Of a stretch of DNA of 64,000 nt, positions 49,492 through 59,791 are shown piece after piece. The notes beneath the pieces are model-generated. The model saw only the letters and a program-made list of their open reading frames with translations. It was not told the origin of the DNA and ran no database searches. Each line of letters opens with the position of its first letter. Position 1 is the stretch's first letter. Made by a program: the position numbers and the translations under genes. Source of the DNA: Saccharibacillus qingshengii. Its GTDB lineage: Bacteria > Bacillota > Bacilli > Paenibacillales > Paenibacillaceae. The stretch is taken from the NCBI RefSeq assembly GCF_013185195.1, contig NZ_JAAZWC010000009.1, positions 62,001 to 126,000 of the forward strand, in the 5' to 3' direction.

Positions 49492-50780
49492 TGCAGAGTC
49501 CTCTCCTGCTGCTCCTGCTGAATATCGGGATTGCGCTGGTCATGACCGTGCAGGCCGACTTTTATTTCAATTCCGTTTTTGGCAAAGAGAACAGCAAACC
49601 CGGCAAAAAATACTGGATCGCCGCTTTTTTGCCGCTGACGTTTCTTTATCTGACCTTCGATCTTCCGGATCTGCTGTCTTCGCTGATGGCGCTCGGCATC
49701 TTGTTCCTGTTCGCTCAAGGGTACGAGGTATCCCAGAAACTCAGAGCCATGTTCGCGATCTTGTACGCCGTGCTGCTGACGCTCATCAATTTTCTCCTGG
49801 TCTACCTGATTCATCCGTCCCTGCAGATCGAAACGGCCAGACCGGACGATTTCCTCGAACGGATCCAACTGGCGACGGTGCTGCTGATCGGCTGCACGAT
49901 CATGTTTGCGGTAATCCAGGCGATCCGGCTAGTGGTCAAAAGGCGGCGCTTTCCGCTGGAGTCGCGTTATTCGCTTCTGTTTCTGTGCGTGCCGCTGATC
50001 AGCGTCTATCAGGTCAACGCCATTACCTTGTACAGCGTGAAGAATATCCATTATTTCGTGACGGTGTTTGGTTTTATCGTGCTGAATATCCTGGTCGTCT
50101 ATATGCTCGATACGGTGATTGCCCGGTTTCAACTGACGCTGCAGAACGAACGGCTGCAGAGCCAAATGGATTATCAAGACGCCAATTACGAGAAGACCGT
50201 GCACAGTTTCAAAGAGATCAAGCGCATCATTCACGATACGAACAAGCAGCTGCTGGTCGTGGCGGAATATATCGAGCACGGACGGGCCGAAGAAGCGCGC
50301 GAGCATATTCTGACCACGCTCAGCGAGATCGACAGCGCTTATCGGCGGGTCAATACCGGCAATCTGGTGGTTGATGCGCTGGTTACGAATGCGCTGAACG
50401 TGGGCCGGGCGAACGGGATCCGCATCGATACGGAATTGGGGCTGCGCGAGCCGGAGGTGCCGATCGAGCGCTATGATCTGTGCGTCGTGCTCGGCAATAT
50501 GCTGGATAATGCGGTCGAGGCGTCGAAAAAGATCAAGATCGCCGAAGATCGGCATATCCGCGTCCATATCCGTTCGAGCGAAGCGGCGCTGTTCATCCGC
50601 GTACGCAATCGGACCGAGCGGGAAGTGACCGATCTGCGCAGCGGCAAAGCCGATCCGGATAATCATGGGTTCGGGCTGACCAATATCGAGCGAATCTGCG
50701 ACAAATACGGCGGCCATATGGCGATCGAGACGGAGAATCTGACGTTCGACAATATGGTCATGCTGCCTTTTTCCCGATAA
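49488..50780 (+). CDS. Sensor histidine kinase (AgrC/ComD-like)
   Basis: 430 residues: six to seven transmembrane helices (to about residue 210), then an HPK10-type cytoplasmic kinase with phospho-acceptor His in KRIIHDTNKQL (near 246), an N-box LGNMLDNAVEASK and a G-box NHGFGLTNIERICDKYG. Polytopic sensors of this kind usually detect peptides. No agrB/agrD-like peptide genes flank it, so the signal is unknown. Confidence 0.9.
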   Translation: MMQSPLLLLLLNIGIALVMTVQADFYFNSVFGKENSKPGKKYWIAAFLPLTFLYLTFDLPDLLSSLMALGILFLFAQGYEVSQKLRAMFAILYAVLLTLINFLLVYLIHPSLQIETARPDDFLERIQLATVLLIGCTIMFAVIQAIRLVVKRRRFPLESRYSLLFLCVPLISVYQVNAITLYSVKNIHYFVTVFGFIVLNILVVYMLDTVIARFQLTLQNERLQSQMDYQDANYEKTVHSFKEIKRIIHDTNKQLLVVAEYIEHGRAEEAREHILTTLSEIDSAYRRVNTGNLVVDALVTNALNVGRANGIRIDTELGLREPEVPIERYDLCVVLGNMLDNAVEASKKIKIAEDRHIRVHIRSSEAALFIRVRNRTEREVTDLRSGKADPDNHGFGLTNIERICDKYGGHMAIETENLTFDNMVMLPFSR

Positions 50781-50788
50781 AAAAGAAC

Positions 50789-50827
50789 AAAGATCTCCGG
50801 CGGCGATGTCGTTCGGGGATCTTTTTT
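50789..50827 (+). terminator. Intrinsic terminator after the two-component system
   Basis: AAAGATCtCC pairs with GGgGATCTTT and continues into T6. Confidence 0.75.
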
Positions 50828-50925
50828 GACGTTTCGGGATCGTGATGCGCACCAGGCGGCTGCCGGAGCTATGCTGAGTATACGAAGCGCAGATCACGAA
50901 TCCAACCGGAAAGAAGGAGTTACCG

Positions 50926-53055
50926 ATGAAACGAACCAAGATGAGTACGAAGATATGGAAAAAGACAGGGACGGCCGCCATGGCGGCGATGCTGCTCGCA
51001 CTGCCGCTGGCCGAAGGGCAGGGACGGGCACAGACCGCTCCGGCTTCATCCGGGCAGACTGCTCCGAACGTGCTGTCGCACAGCGCCGCCCAGGCCGCAG
51101 CGAAGAAAATGACCGAAGCGCTGATGGAAAATTACGGCGTGACCGGCGTACAGTATGCGATCCGGGACAAAGGAAAAGTGGTGCTGTCGGGCGGAACGAC
51201 GCTTGATGACGTGGGCGCCAAACAAGACATTTCCAATACCCGAATGTTCGGCATAGGCTCGGTCAGCAAAATGTATGTGACCGCGGCGGCGATGATGCTG
51301 GCCGACGACGGGAAAGTGGATATCGACCGTCCGCTGACCGATTATATTCCGGATTTCCGTATGGCGGACGAACGCTACAAACAGATTACGGTTCGTATGC
51401 TGATGAATCACTCGTCGGGCCTGTACGGTTCGCATTACAAGAACAGCATGCTGCTCGGCGATAACGATTCGGAGAATTACAAGGCCCTGCTCTCGAATCT
51501 GAGTGTACAGCGGCTGAAGTCCGACCCGGGCGAATATTCCGTCTACGCCAACGATGGCTTCCAGCTGCTGGAGCTGCTGGTCGAACGGGTCAGCAAAATG
51601 AGCTACAGCGATTTCCTGCAGAAGCGGATTGCGGAACCGTTGTCGCTGACTTCGACCCGGACACCGATGGACGAGTTCGACCGCAAGCAGCTTGAGCCGA
51701 TTCGCCTGCCGGGGATCAAGCAGGCTCTGCCTCCGGAAAATGCCAATATCCTCGGTACGGGCGGCGTGTATTCGACAGCGGAAGAGCTGACATTATTCTC
51801 CGAAGTGCTGAGCGGCAAGCATCCGAAGCTGCTGTCCGAAGCGTCGGTCGAAGCCATGCTGCAGCCGGAATACCGCAAAGGCGTCTGGGTACCGGATACG
51901 AAAAACGCCTTCGGCTACGGCCTGGGCTGGGATTCCGTCGATCTCGAACCGTTCGGCGACTACAACATCCGCGCGGCAACCAAAGGCGGAGACACGATCA
52001 TGTACCACTCCGCACTGATCAGCCTGCCGGACGACGACATCTCGATCGCATTCCAGACCTCCGGCGGTTCGTCCGTGTTCAACACGACCGCAGCGACGAA
52101 TGTCCTGTTGGAGTATTTGAAGCAGACCGGGAAGATCACGAACATTTTGCCGGAAAAAACGCACGCCAAGCCGGTTAAGCAGACGATGCCGGCAGAGATG
52201 GACAAGTATGCCGGACTGTATGGAATGGTGGGAGAGACACGCGAACTTAAGATCCAAAACAGCGAGATCCAAATGCCGGCGCTGATGAGCGACATGATCC
52301 CGGCCCAGACTTATGTCTATACCGGAAAAGGAGAGTTCACAAGCGAAGACGGCCGCACCGTACTGGGCTTCGACGAACAAACCAACGGACATACGTACAT
52401 GCGCATTCGCAGCGATATCGCGCTTCCCGGCATCGGAAATTCGCGGATGGCCTTCTACGAATCGCAGAAGCTGGATCAAAATCCGGTAGACGCTTCGGCA
52501 GCGGCAGCCTGGGCGAAACGCCAGGGCAAAACGTATTATGCGCTGGACGAGAAGATCAATTCCCTGTTCTACATTTCGCCTTCGATTCTGACCAAGAAAA
52601 TCGCGGTGAAGGCGGAGAGCGGCTATGCCAACGGAACCCGGATCGTCGATGCGGACCATGCCGTCAACGCCGTCGAAATCCCGGTCATGAACGGACGCGA
52701 TACCTTTGATCTGGACTTCTCCCGCGAAGGCGGCACCGAGTACCTCAAAGCCGACGGACGGACTTATGTGAGCGAAGACGCAATCACTCCAATCTATGCA
52801 GGAGAGTCCTCCGTCGTAACGATTCCGGCTGCCGGAAGCGTGCGCTGGTTCAAGATTCCGGCCGGCGCGGCGGGCAAGACGCTGATGCCGACCCTTCCAC
52901 AGGGAGCGGGCTTTGCGGTCTATGATGCTGCGGGAACGCCGGTCGCCCTGTCGATCGCAAGCGGCGTCAAAACGGCAGTGCTGCCGGAAGGCGGCATGGT
53001 GGTCTTCGGAGGCCAAGCCGGAGATACGCTGAACGTCTCGCTGAAGAAAAAATAA
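50926..53055 (+). CDS. Secreted serine hydrolase (beta-lactamase class C/PBP4-like)
   Basis: 709 residues: signal peptide, then a serine beta-lactamase fold with SVSK near residue 120, YAN near residue 208, and a KGG region near 350. Beyond residue 440 a beta-rich C-terminal region of about 260 residues is present. Such proteins include D-aminopeptidases and esterases; beta-lactamase activity is not implied. GAAGGAG precedes ATG 50926. Confidence 0.85.
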   Translation: MKRTKMSTKIWKKTGTAAMAAMLLALPLAEGQGRAQTAPASSGQTAPNVLSHSAAQAAAKKMTEALMENYGVTGVQYAIRDKGKVVLSGGTTLDDVGAKQDISNTRMFGIGSVSKMYVTAAAMMLADDGKVDIDRPLTDYIPDFRMADERYKQITVRMLMNHSSGLYGSHYKNSMLLGDNDSENYKALLSNLSVQRLKSDPGEYSVYANDGFQLLELLVERVSKMSYSDFLQKRIAEPLSLTSTRTPMDEFDRKQLEPIRLPGIKQALPPENANILGTGGVYSTAEELTLFSEVLSGKHPKLLSEASVEAMLQPEYRKGVWVPDTKNAFGYGLGWDSVDLEPFGDYNIRAATKGGDTIMYHSALISLPDDDISIAFQTSGGSSVFNTTAATNVLLEYLKQTGKITNILPEKTHAKPVKQTMPAEMDKYAGLYGMVGETRELKIQNSEIQMPALMSDMIPAQTYVYTGKGEFTSEDGRTVLGFDEQTNGHTYMRIRSDIALPGIGNSRMAFYESQKLDQNPVDASAAAAWAKRQGKTYYALDEKINSLFYISPSILTKKIAVKAESGYANGTRIVDADHAVNAVEIPVMNGRDTFDLDFSREGGTEYLKADGRTYVSEDAITPIYAGESSVVTIPAAGSVRWFKIPAGAAGKTLMPTLPQGAGFAVYDAAGTPVALSIASGVKTAVLPEGGMVVFGGQAGDTLNVSLKKK

Positions 53056-53099
53056 GCACAAGAAGAGTCAAGCAAGCCGATTCGTCGGTCCTTCCGGAG

Positions 53100-53135
53100 T
53101 CCGGTTCCCCTTTGACAGAGGGAACCGGATTTTTT
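53100..53135 (+). terminator. Intrinsic terminator
   Basis: TCCGGTTCCC / GGGAACCGGA with a 10-nt loop and T6. Confidence 0.88.
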
Positions 53136-53265
53136 GGCGTGGATCGATGAACTCAGTTTGGTGTACGCTCTTCATTCGGCTGCCCCAAATGTCGAAGAGT
53201 AGGTACGGACCTATCTAGTACCCTTTCAACTCTTAATCACAGGTTTACGTTTCCCTGAAACGCAC

Positions 53266-55098
53266 ATGATTCTAGTGCGATTCAGGGGAGCGTATTCCTA
53301 CCTTAAATTGAACGCGACCGGCGCAGCCGATCAGGCGGGATTCGATCGAATCCAAAGCAGCATCACCGAAAAGCTGAACAGCTCAAACGGATTGTATGAA
53401 AATATCTTTTTTACGTATCGGGATAAAGTGTATGTAGACGGTCTGGGAGGCGTATCGCAGGGTACCGACATGCTGTCGACATCGCCGTGGTACAAACCCG
53501 TGCTCGACAGCGGCGCTCCCGTGGTGGGGGATCTTCAGGCATCGCCGGTCACGGGTCTTCCCGCTATCGCGATAGCGGCTCCTGTCAAAGACCCCGCGAC
53601 CGGTACCCTACTGAGCGTGTTCGCTCTTCCGATCAACGTAAATGTCCTGCTGAGCGAAATCACCAAAAAAGAAGACGAGCAGGTCATCACGACCGTCGTC
53701 ACCGACGAAAAGGGGATGGTGATCGCTTCGCACGATGTGGATCAGGTGCTGAAGACCGACTTCACCAAGCTGGCTAACGAAAAAGGACTGCAGCAGCTTG
53801 CCGTATCCGAACAAGGAACCGGTTATGTGACGATTGACGGCGTGCGCTACCTCGCTTCTTTTATCAAAGACGATGTGCTCAAAATGAATGTCGTGACCTT
53901 CCTGCCCGTCAGCAGTTATATGAACGGCCTGTACAGCATGCTCGCGACGATGGTCGCCATAACGTTGGCCGCGCTGCTGATCGCTTTGACGGTTCTGTTC
54001 CTGGTGGTACGCAGTATTGTCCGTCCGATCCGGGTGGCGTCCGAGCAGTTGGAGTTTATGGCTCAAGGCGACTTCTCCCGGGAACTGCCGCAAAAATATA
54101 TCGACAGCGCCGGCGAGACAGGGGTGCTTATTCGCTCGATGAACAAGATGCACGAGAATACGAAAAAGGTAATCCGGTCGGTCAACGAAGAATCCGCCCA
54201 TCTCAAAGAAGTATCCAACACCGTACATTTCATGTTTACCGATATGGACAGCGAACTGCGGGAAGTCTCGCTCACGACGCAGAGCATGTCCGCGGGCATG
54301 GAGGAAACGGCGGCTTCGGCGCAGCAGATCAATGCGTCCACGGACGAATTCGAGAAAGCGATCGGTTCGATCTCCAGAGGCGCCCAAGAAGGAGCGGAAG
54401 AGGCCGCCGTGATCAGCAGACGTGCCAAAGAGCTCAAAACGGCGCTTGAAACCTCTATTGCCGAAACGACGAACGCTTATGGGGAAGTGCAGGCCGGGCT
54501 GCAGGAAGCGCTGGAAAAATCCAAGTCGGTCGATGCCATCAAGGCGCTGAGCGAAGCGATTCTGCAAATCACCCAGCAGACGAACCTGCTGGCGCTCAAT
54601 GCTTCGATCGAAGCGGCAAGAGCCGGGGAAGCGGGCAAAGGGTTCGCTGTCGTAGCCGACGAAATCCGCAAGTTGGCCGACGCTTCCAAGAACACGGTAG
54701 GACAAATCCAACTGATTACCGGAAGCGTGACGGACTCGGTCAGCAATCTGCAGCATTTCACGCAGCGTCTGATGGAGATGCTTACCGGCACGATTGCCGA
54801 AGATTATACGATGATGAGCCGAACAAGCGAGTCTTATCTGAACGATGCGCTCTACATGGACCGGATGGTATCCGAGTTCAGTTCGACCAGCGAGGAACTG
54901 AGCGCATCCGTGCAAAATCTGGCGCAGGCCATCAACGAAATTTCGAGTTCCAACAACGATTCCGCGGAAGGCACGGAAGAGATCGCGGACAAGACGGCCA
55001 GTGTCGTCGGCAAAGCCAACGGCATTGCCGGAGAAGCGCGGAAAACGAACGAAAGCGCGGACCGTCTGAATCAAATGATCGGGCAGTTCAAGGTGTAA
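53266..55098 (+). pseudogene. N-terminally truncated methyl-accepting chemotaxis protein
   Basis: 610 codons. Present: most of a dCache sensor domain, one transmembrane helix at about 228-252 ([20 protein letters not shown]), HAMP and the signalling domain with the CheA/CheW-binding tip ([21 protein letters not shown], split here as [12 protein letters not shown] and AARAGEAGK). Missing: the first transmembrane helix and beginning of the sensor, plus any ribosome-binding site at ATG 53266. Upstream sequence in all frames shows no matching segment. Without the first helix the sensor cannot be exported, so it is probably non-functional, although the signalling part is intact. Confidence 0.6.
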
Positions 55099-55308
55099 CC
55101 GGAAATAAACCGATAAAGGAAGGACCGATCCGGATACCGGATTCGGTTCTTTCCCGTGTCCGGGGAGAAGCGGGCAGGTTCGCTTTTTATATTCGAAATT
55201 TATTTATCCGCAGGCAAACGATGGTATAATGGACGAATCGAAAATTCAGGAAAGCCCATTATCGGCGCAGCTCTACAATTTGTCGGACAAGGGAGTCAGG
55301 GGAGTGGA

Positions 55309-58300
55309 ATGAGCGACTTTTTCGCAAGGACGGCGGCGTATTCGTACCATCTGTATCTGAATGCGGACAGCGGAGGACAGTTCTGGCTGAGTGCAACGGA
55401 CGGGGAAGGACCCGTTCTGCTTCGCGATGCCCTGACGCCGCTGCCGCGCTACATGCTGCCGGAGTATCGGCTGAACCGGGAAGAGACGCCGATCCGCGCT
55501 TCCCGGCTGCTTGTCGTACGCGACACGCTGCTGAAAGCGATCGGAAGAGGCGATGCTCCGGGCGTGCATCTGCATATGGGCGACGAGGTCGAATTGGCGC
55601 TAATGGCCGATCCGGACCAGGGACTCGGTCTGACGTTCTTCCTCGACGGTGAACGTTCTTCGCTGATCGGACGGCTGCCGGAAGGCGCGCTCTATCTGGA
55701 GCCGGGCTGGTTCGGCCGCTTCGTCGACGCCGGATACGAGCTGATCGATATGCCCGGTTTCGAAGAAGACGACCTGGACTGGATCGGACGCCGGGTCGGA
55801 CCGGAAGAATGGGAAGAACTGCTCGTTCGGACGATCCCGTCCATGCGCGGGCGAGGACTTGTCGTGAGCAGCGAGATCGAGTATTCGGCAGAACCGGCGG
55901 GCCGGATCGACCTTGTGGACTGCGGCGATAATCATGCGGTCGTTGAAGTTTCCCGCGGTGCGAATAGGCTGCGGATAGCCGGATTGGAAGGGTATGTGCT
56001 GCAGCTTGCCCCAAGCGGAGACGGCGCCGAAGAAGCCGCCGTGTCCGATTCGGGCGGAGCCGGAAATGCGGAGGCCGCTTCGGATGCAGAACCGGCCGGG
56101 CCGGTGCGCGGCAGCGCAGGAGATCGCCTCGTCGAACGGCTGCCCGACAGCTCGGGAGAGAACGCGGGGCCGGCGTTTCTGATGCGTCCGGCCCTGGGGA
56201 CGGAGACGGTGAGCCGTTTATTCGGTTCCGCAGACGGCGGAACGGTGAGCGGCGAAGCCCTGGCGGAATTTGCGCGCCTGGTCGAACGCGAATGGGGGCC
56301 GCTGATTGCGGGCCGAAGCGCGGCGAAGTTCCGCGATCTGCACCGGCTCTACGACGCAGCGGATTGGAGCTGGTCGCTGCGCGGCGGTCCGGTCCTCGAG
56401 CGGGGCGTGGGGGTCGTTCACGCCGAGCCGGTCTTGAGCGCGGGCGGGCGGCTGTTCACGGCCGCCGAGCTGATCGACGCCTGGAGCGCGGGGCGTCGGT
56501 ATCTGCGCCTCGAGGACGGATGGATCGACCTCGAGGCGCCGGAATTTGCCCGGAGCCTGCGCGAGCACGGCGCGGGCGGAGGGTCGGCCGGCCTGATCTC
56601 GGCCGGCTTCTCGTACCGGCAGCGCCTCGGGCTGCCGGGCGAGGCGGAGGCCGGAGAGCTGCCGCTGGCGCTCGAAGGGCCCAAGCCTGCGCAGGCCGGC
56701 GAAGAACGGCCGGCGCTTGCGCATCTGCGCTACCTGGCCGGCTGGGGCATGAACGGCGGCCTGTACGGCGGAGCCGAGCGATGGCTGGCGGAGCTGGCGG
56801 CTTTTGCGGCGGAGACGCTGGCCGCGGCACCGGACTGCCGGCTGGTTGTGGTCGGGCGCCGCGATCTGCTGACGGCACTGGCCGAGGCGGTAGAACTCGC
56901 AGCGGGCGGGATGGCCGGAGACGGAGAACCCGGAGAACCCGGCGAGGGATACTCTCCTCTATCGACCGGACGTGCGGAAGAGAAGTCCTCTGTTCAAGGC
57001 GGATCTGCGCGGACCGGTTCGGAAACGACGAACTCCGATCCGGCGCCGGACGGCGGCCTTGTCGAACGTCTGCAGCGCTGGGCGGATGAACGCCCGCTTC
57101 GCGGAGATTCGTCCGGGAACGAAGAAGAATCGGCGGATTCCGGTTCCGCCGCAGGCACCGGGCGGGGCATGCCGCTGCCTTCGCGGGAGGCGGACGGCTC
57201 CTCGGGGCATACGGAAAGCCGGTCCGCGGAAGGAACCGATGCTTCCGATGGGGGGATGCGGGATTCCGCCGTTACCGAAAGGACGGCGGGGCTGATTCTG
57301 CGCCCGGTCTCCCAACTGCAAAAAGGCGAATTCGAAGACAAGCTGCAGGCGGATATTCTGCTTCTGCTGGAGCCCGACGCGTCTGTTCGTTCGGACGAGA
57401 CCCGGCTGTTCAGCCGGATCGACTCGGCCGAAGCGAGGGTCCGGATCGCCGTCTATTCAGACGAAGGCTCTATGAACGATGCGCGTGTCCGCGCCGTACA
57501 GATTCGGCTGCTGAAGCTCTATGATTCGCTGACGCGCAGCTTCCTGCTGCTGGACCCCGGCCGAGGGGCAGCGGTGCCGGGCGGCCGGCCTCCGCTGCAG
57601 GACAGACCGGAAATGAAACTCTCTTCCTGGAAGAAAGATGCGGCCGGCATGGCCGAGATGTTCGTCGACGAAGCGGCTGCCCGCCCGGAAGCGCCTGTGC
57701 GGCGGGGAATGTCCATCCCGCCCCGCGCGCCGGGTGCTTGGCCCCAACCCGATCCGCGCGACACGCAGACCTCGCGTCCGCAGCCGGAACGTTCGGCGCC
57801 TGTACCCCGGCGCCGAACGTCTTCTTCCGCCGCAGGCGAAGTCCGGCCGGTACGCCCCGTGCAGCCGCAGTCCGCGGAGCGGGAATTCGTACGTCGCGCG
57901 CGCGAAACGGCGGAACGCACGGAAGAAGAAGTGCCGTTCGCTCCTTTTTCAAGCTATTGGCCGACGTTTGCCGCGATGAAGCCCGAGCAGGAACACTGGT
58001 ATTTCTATTGGAGAACCGAGTTTCGTCGAGGCGAAAAAGTCGAGACGGATCTGTCTTACCTGTTTATCTACATTTATGAGCTGATCAACGGAATCGGATG
58101 GGAGCATCCGCATGACGGACTGGAGATGCTGATCCGCGTATGGGAGAGCTACCGGGCAAGGTTCCGCCGCCTTGACGGCTACATGGCGGATTGGGTGCGC
58201 GAATTTGCTCTGGTCCATGCGCTCGATCTGCCGGAATCGCCCGCGCTCGAGCAGACGTCCGGGCTTCTCGCCGGGGAACTGCTCGATCTCGAGCTGTCCC

Positions 58301-59622
58301 GGCGGTTCGAAGGACAGCCGGGTGAGCTAACCTGGGAGCTGATTGCCCGGCTGTCGGATTATGACGTCACGACGAGCCGTTTCTACAAGGACGCGGGCAA
58401 AAAGACGCTGCCGCGCGTGCTGCCTCTTGTTGTACAGGCGCTCGACGAGCATCTGATCCGCTCCCGGGGGATCCGGCTGACCGGATTGTTCCGGGAAGCC
58501 GATATCCGGATTACGGAACGCTATTTGTTCCGCAGCGTCGTGTACGATCCCGAGCTGTACGGGCGGACGTTTCTGGTCCGAGCGCCGAAGTTTGGACTGC
58601 ATGCGCAGCTGCGCGATTTCATCACCCAGGTGATCCGCCAGACGGAGAACGAACTGCGTGCCCGCTTCAAGTTCGGCGGTCGGCTGCGCGGGATCAAGCT
58701 TGATCCGGAACTTGCCGAAGTGATCGCCGGGGCGGTGGAGCGCGAATTCCTGCCGCCCGAAGAGCGCCGCGCGCCGGAACCGCCGAAACTTCCCGAGGTC
58801 CGGTTCGACCTTGAAGAATTGGAGAAGCTGCGCCGCGATTCCGACGAGGTGCTGCGTATGCTGACCGGAGAATTGATGGCATCCGGCAGCCCGGCAGAAC
58901 CGGCGGATCTTGGGCAGAACGATCCGCAGCCGGTCCCGCCCGCGGACGCAGACCAAGCGGTCGGCGAAGACAGTGCCGCAGTTCGGGCAGACGAAGCCGC
59001 CGGTCTCTCCGTACCAGAGGTTTCACAGCGAGGGGAGCCGCCCGAAGCCGATGAATACGAAGGTTTCGAGACGCTCGAGCTGCCGGAAGAATCCGGATAC
59101 GGCTGGGCGGGAGAAACGGTTCCCGGAGCTTTGTCGTTTGAACCCGAAGAGTCTCGGGCTGCGGGAACTTCCAAAGAGGCTGCGCCGGAAGCCGATTCTG
59201 CGGCACTTTCGGAGGCCGCAGCGCCGCCGCGAACAGACGAAGCCGGATGCGGCGAAGCGTCCGATCGCTCCGCCGCAGCTCCGGAAGCGGCAGCGCCGCC
59301 TTCAGGTGCCGAGCCGCACAGCGATTCGCTGCCGGCTGACTCGGCCGCCTCGGACGGATGGGACGTCTCCGCGCTGGATAGCGACTGGCAGGATTTGGCC
59401 GCCAGGCTCGGTCCGGCGGAGCGTGCCATGATCCGCGCCGTGCTGCTCGGTTCAAACGAGGCGCAGCGGATGGCGATTGCCGGCGCTTCCGGCGAACTGC
59501 CGGAAACGATGATCGACCGGATCAACGAAGCGGCGATGGAAGCGATCGGGGATCTGTTGATCGACGGCGGCGAAGTGCTGGAAGAATACTTGGAGAATCT
59601 CGCCGGACTGCGTCCGGAATGA
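55309..59622 (+). CDS. Large TerB-N / TerB-C domain protein
   Basis: 1,437 residues from ATG 55309 (GGGGAGTGGA upstream); an upstream frame from 55156 is less likely. The N-terminal ~230 residues are beta-rich, the middle 300-870 is poorly conserved and partly low-complexity. A TerB-N domain lies at about 880-1060 (EHWYFYWRTEFRRGEKVETD, split from DLSYLFIYIYELINGIG), and a TerB-C domain near the end (LPEVRFDLEELEKLRRDS, ... LGPAERAMIRAVL, LLIDGGEVLEEYLENL). In earlier comparative work TerB-N/TerB-C proteins are co-encoded with a P-loop ATPase and a superfamily II helicase, exactly as here. Likely the scaffold or sensor of a DNA-processing/defence module. No catalytic motif seen. Confidence 0.85.
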   Translation: MSDFFARTAAYSYHLYLNADSGGQFWLSATDGEGPVLLRDALTPLPRYMLPEYRLNREETPIRASRLLVVRDTLLKAIGRGDAPGVHLHMGDEVELALMADPDQGLGLTFFLDGERSSLIGRLPEGALYLEPGWFGRFVDAGYELIDMPGFEEDDLDWIGRRVGPEEWEELLVRTIPSMRGRGLVVSSEIEYSAEPAGRIDLVDCGDNHAVVEVSRGANRLRIAGLEGYVLQLAPSGDGAEEAAVSDSGGAGNAEAASDAEPAGPVRGSAGDRLVERLPDSSGENAGPAFLMRPALGTETVSRLFGSADGGTVSGEALAEFARLVEREWGPLIAGRSAAKFRDLHRLYDAADWSWSLRGGPVLERGVGVVHAEPVLSAGGRLFTAAELIDAWSAGRRYLRLEDGWIDLEAPEFARSLREHGAGGGSAGLISAGFSYRQRLGLPGEAEAGELPLALEGPKPAQAGEERPALAHLRYLAGWGMNGGLYGGAERWLAELAAFAAETLAAAPDCRLVVVGRRDLLTALAEAVELAAGGMAGDGEPGEPGEGYSPLSTGRAEEKSSVQGGSARTGSETTNSDPAPDGGLVERLQRWADERPLRGDSSGNEEESADSGSAAGTGRGMPLPSREADGSSGHTESRSAEGTDASDGGMRDSAVTERTAGLILRPVSQLQKGEFEDKLQADILLLLEPDASVRSDETRLFSRIDSAEARVRIAVYSDEGSMNDARVRAVQIRLLKLYDSLTRSFLLLDPGRGAAVPGGRPPLQDRPEMKLSSWKKDAAGMAEMFVDEAAARPEAPVRRGMSIPPRAPGAWPQPDPRDTQTSRPQPERSAPVPRRRTSSSAAGEVRPVRPVQPQSAEREFVRRARETAERTEEEVPFAPFSSYWPTFAAMKPEQEHWYFYWRTEFRRGEKVETDLSYLFIYIYELINGIGWEHPHDGLEMLIRVWESYRARFRRLDGYMADWVREFALVHALDLPESPALEQTSGLLAGELLDLELSRRFEGQPGELTWELIARLSDYDVTTSRFYKDAGKKTLPRVLPLVVQALDEHLIRSRGIRLTGLFREADIRITERYLFRSVVYDPELYGRTFLVRAPKFGLHAQLRDFITQVIRQTENELRARFKFGGRLRGIKLDPELAEVIAGAVEREFLPPEERRAPEPPKLPEVRFDLEELEKLRRDSDEVLRMLTGELMASGSPAEPADLGQNDPQPVPPADADQAVGEDSAAVRADEAAGLSVPEVSQRGEPPEADEYEGFETLELPEESGYGWAGETVPGALSFEPEESRAAGTSKEAAPEADSAALSEAAAPPRTDEAGCGEASDRSAAAPEAAAPPSGAEPHSDSLPADSAASDGWDVSALDSDWQDLAARLGPAERAMIRAVLLGSNEAQRMAIAGASGELPETMIDRINEAAMEAIGDLLIDGGEVLEEYLENLAGLRPE

Positions 59623-59791
59623 AATCGGCGCATGTCCCGCGTCCGTATCCGTTTGAATGCGAACGGAGGGTCCTGCGTGCGCAGAAAGACGTTTTTGGAA
59701 ACGGAAGAAAAACAAAGACTGTGGTATAGTGTGGGCGGGACGATGCGCTTCGGCGGACGTCCCGTGGAGCAACATTCGGAGGTGACTGAAC

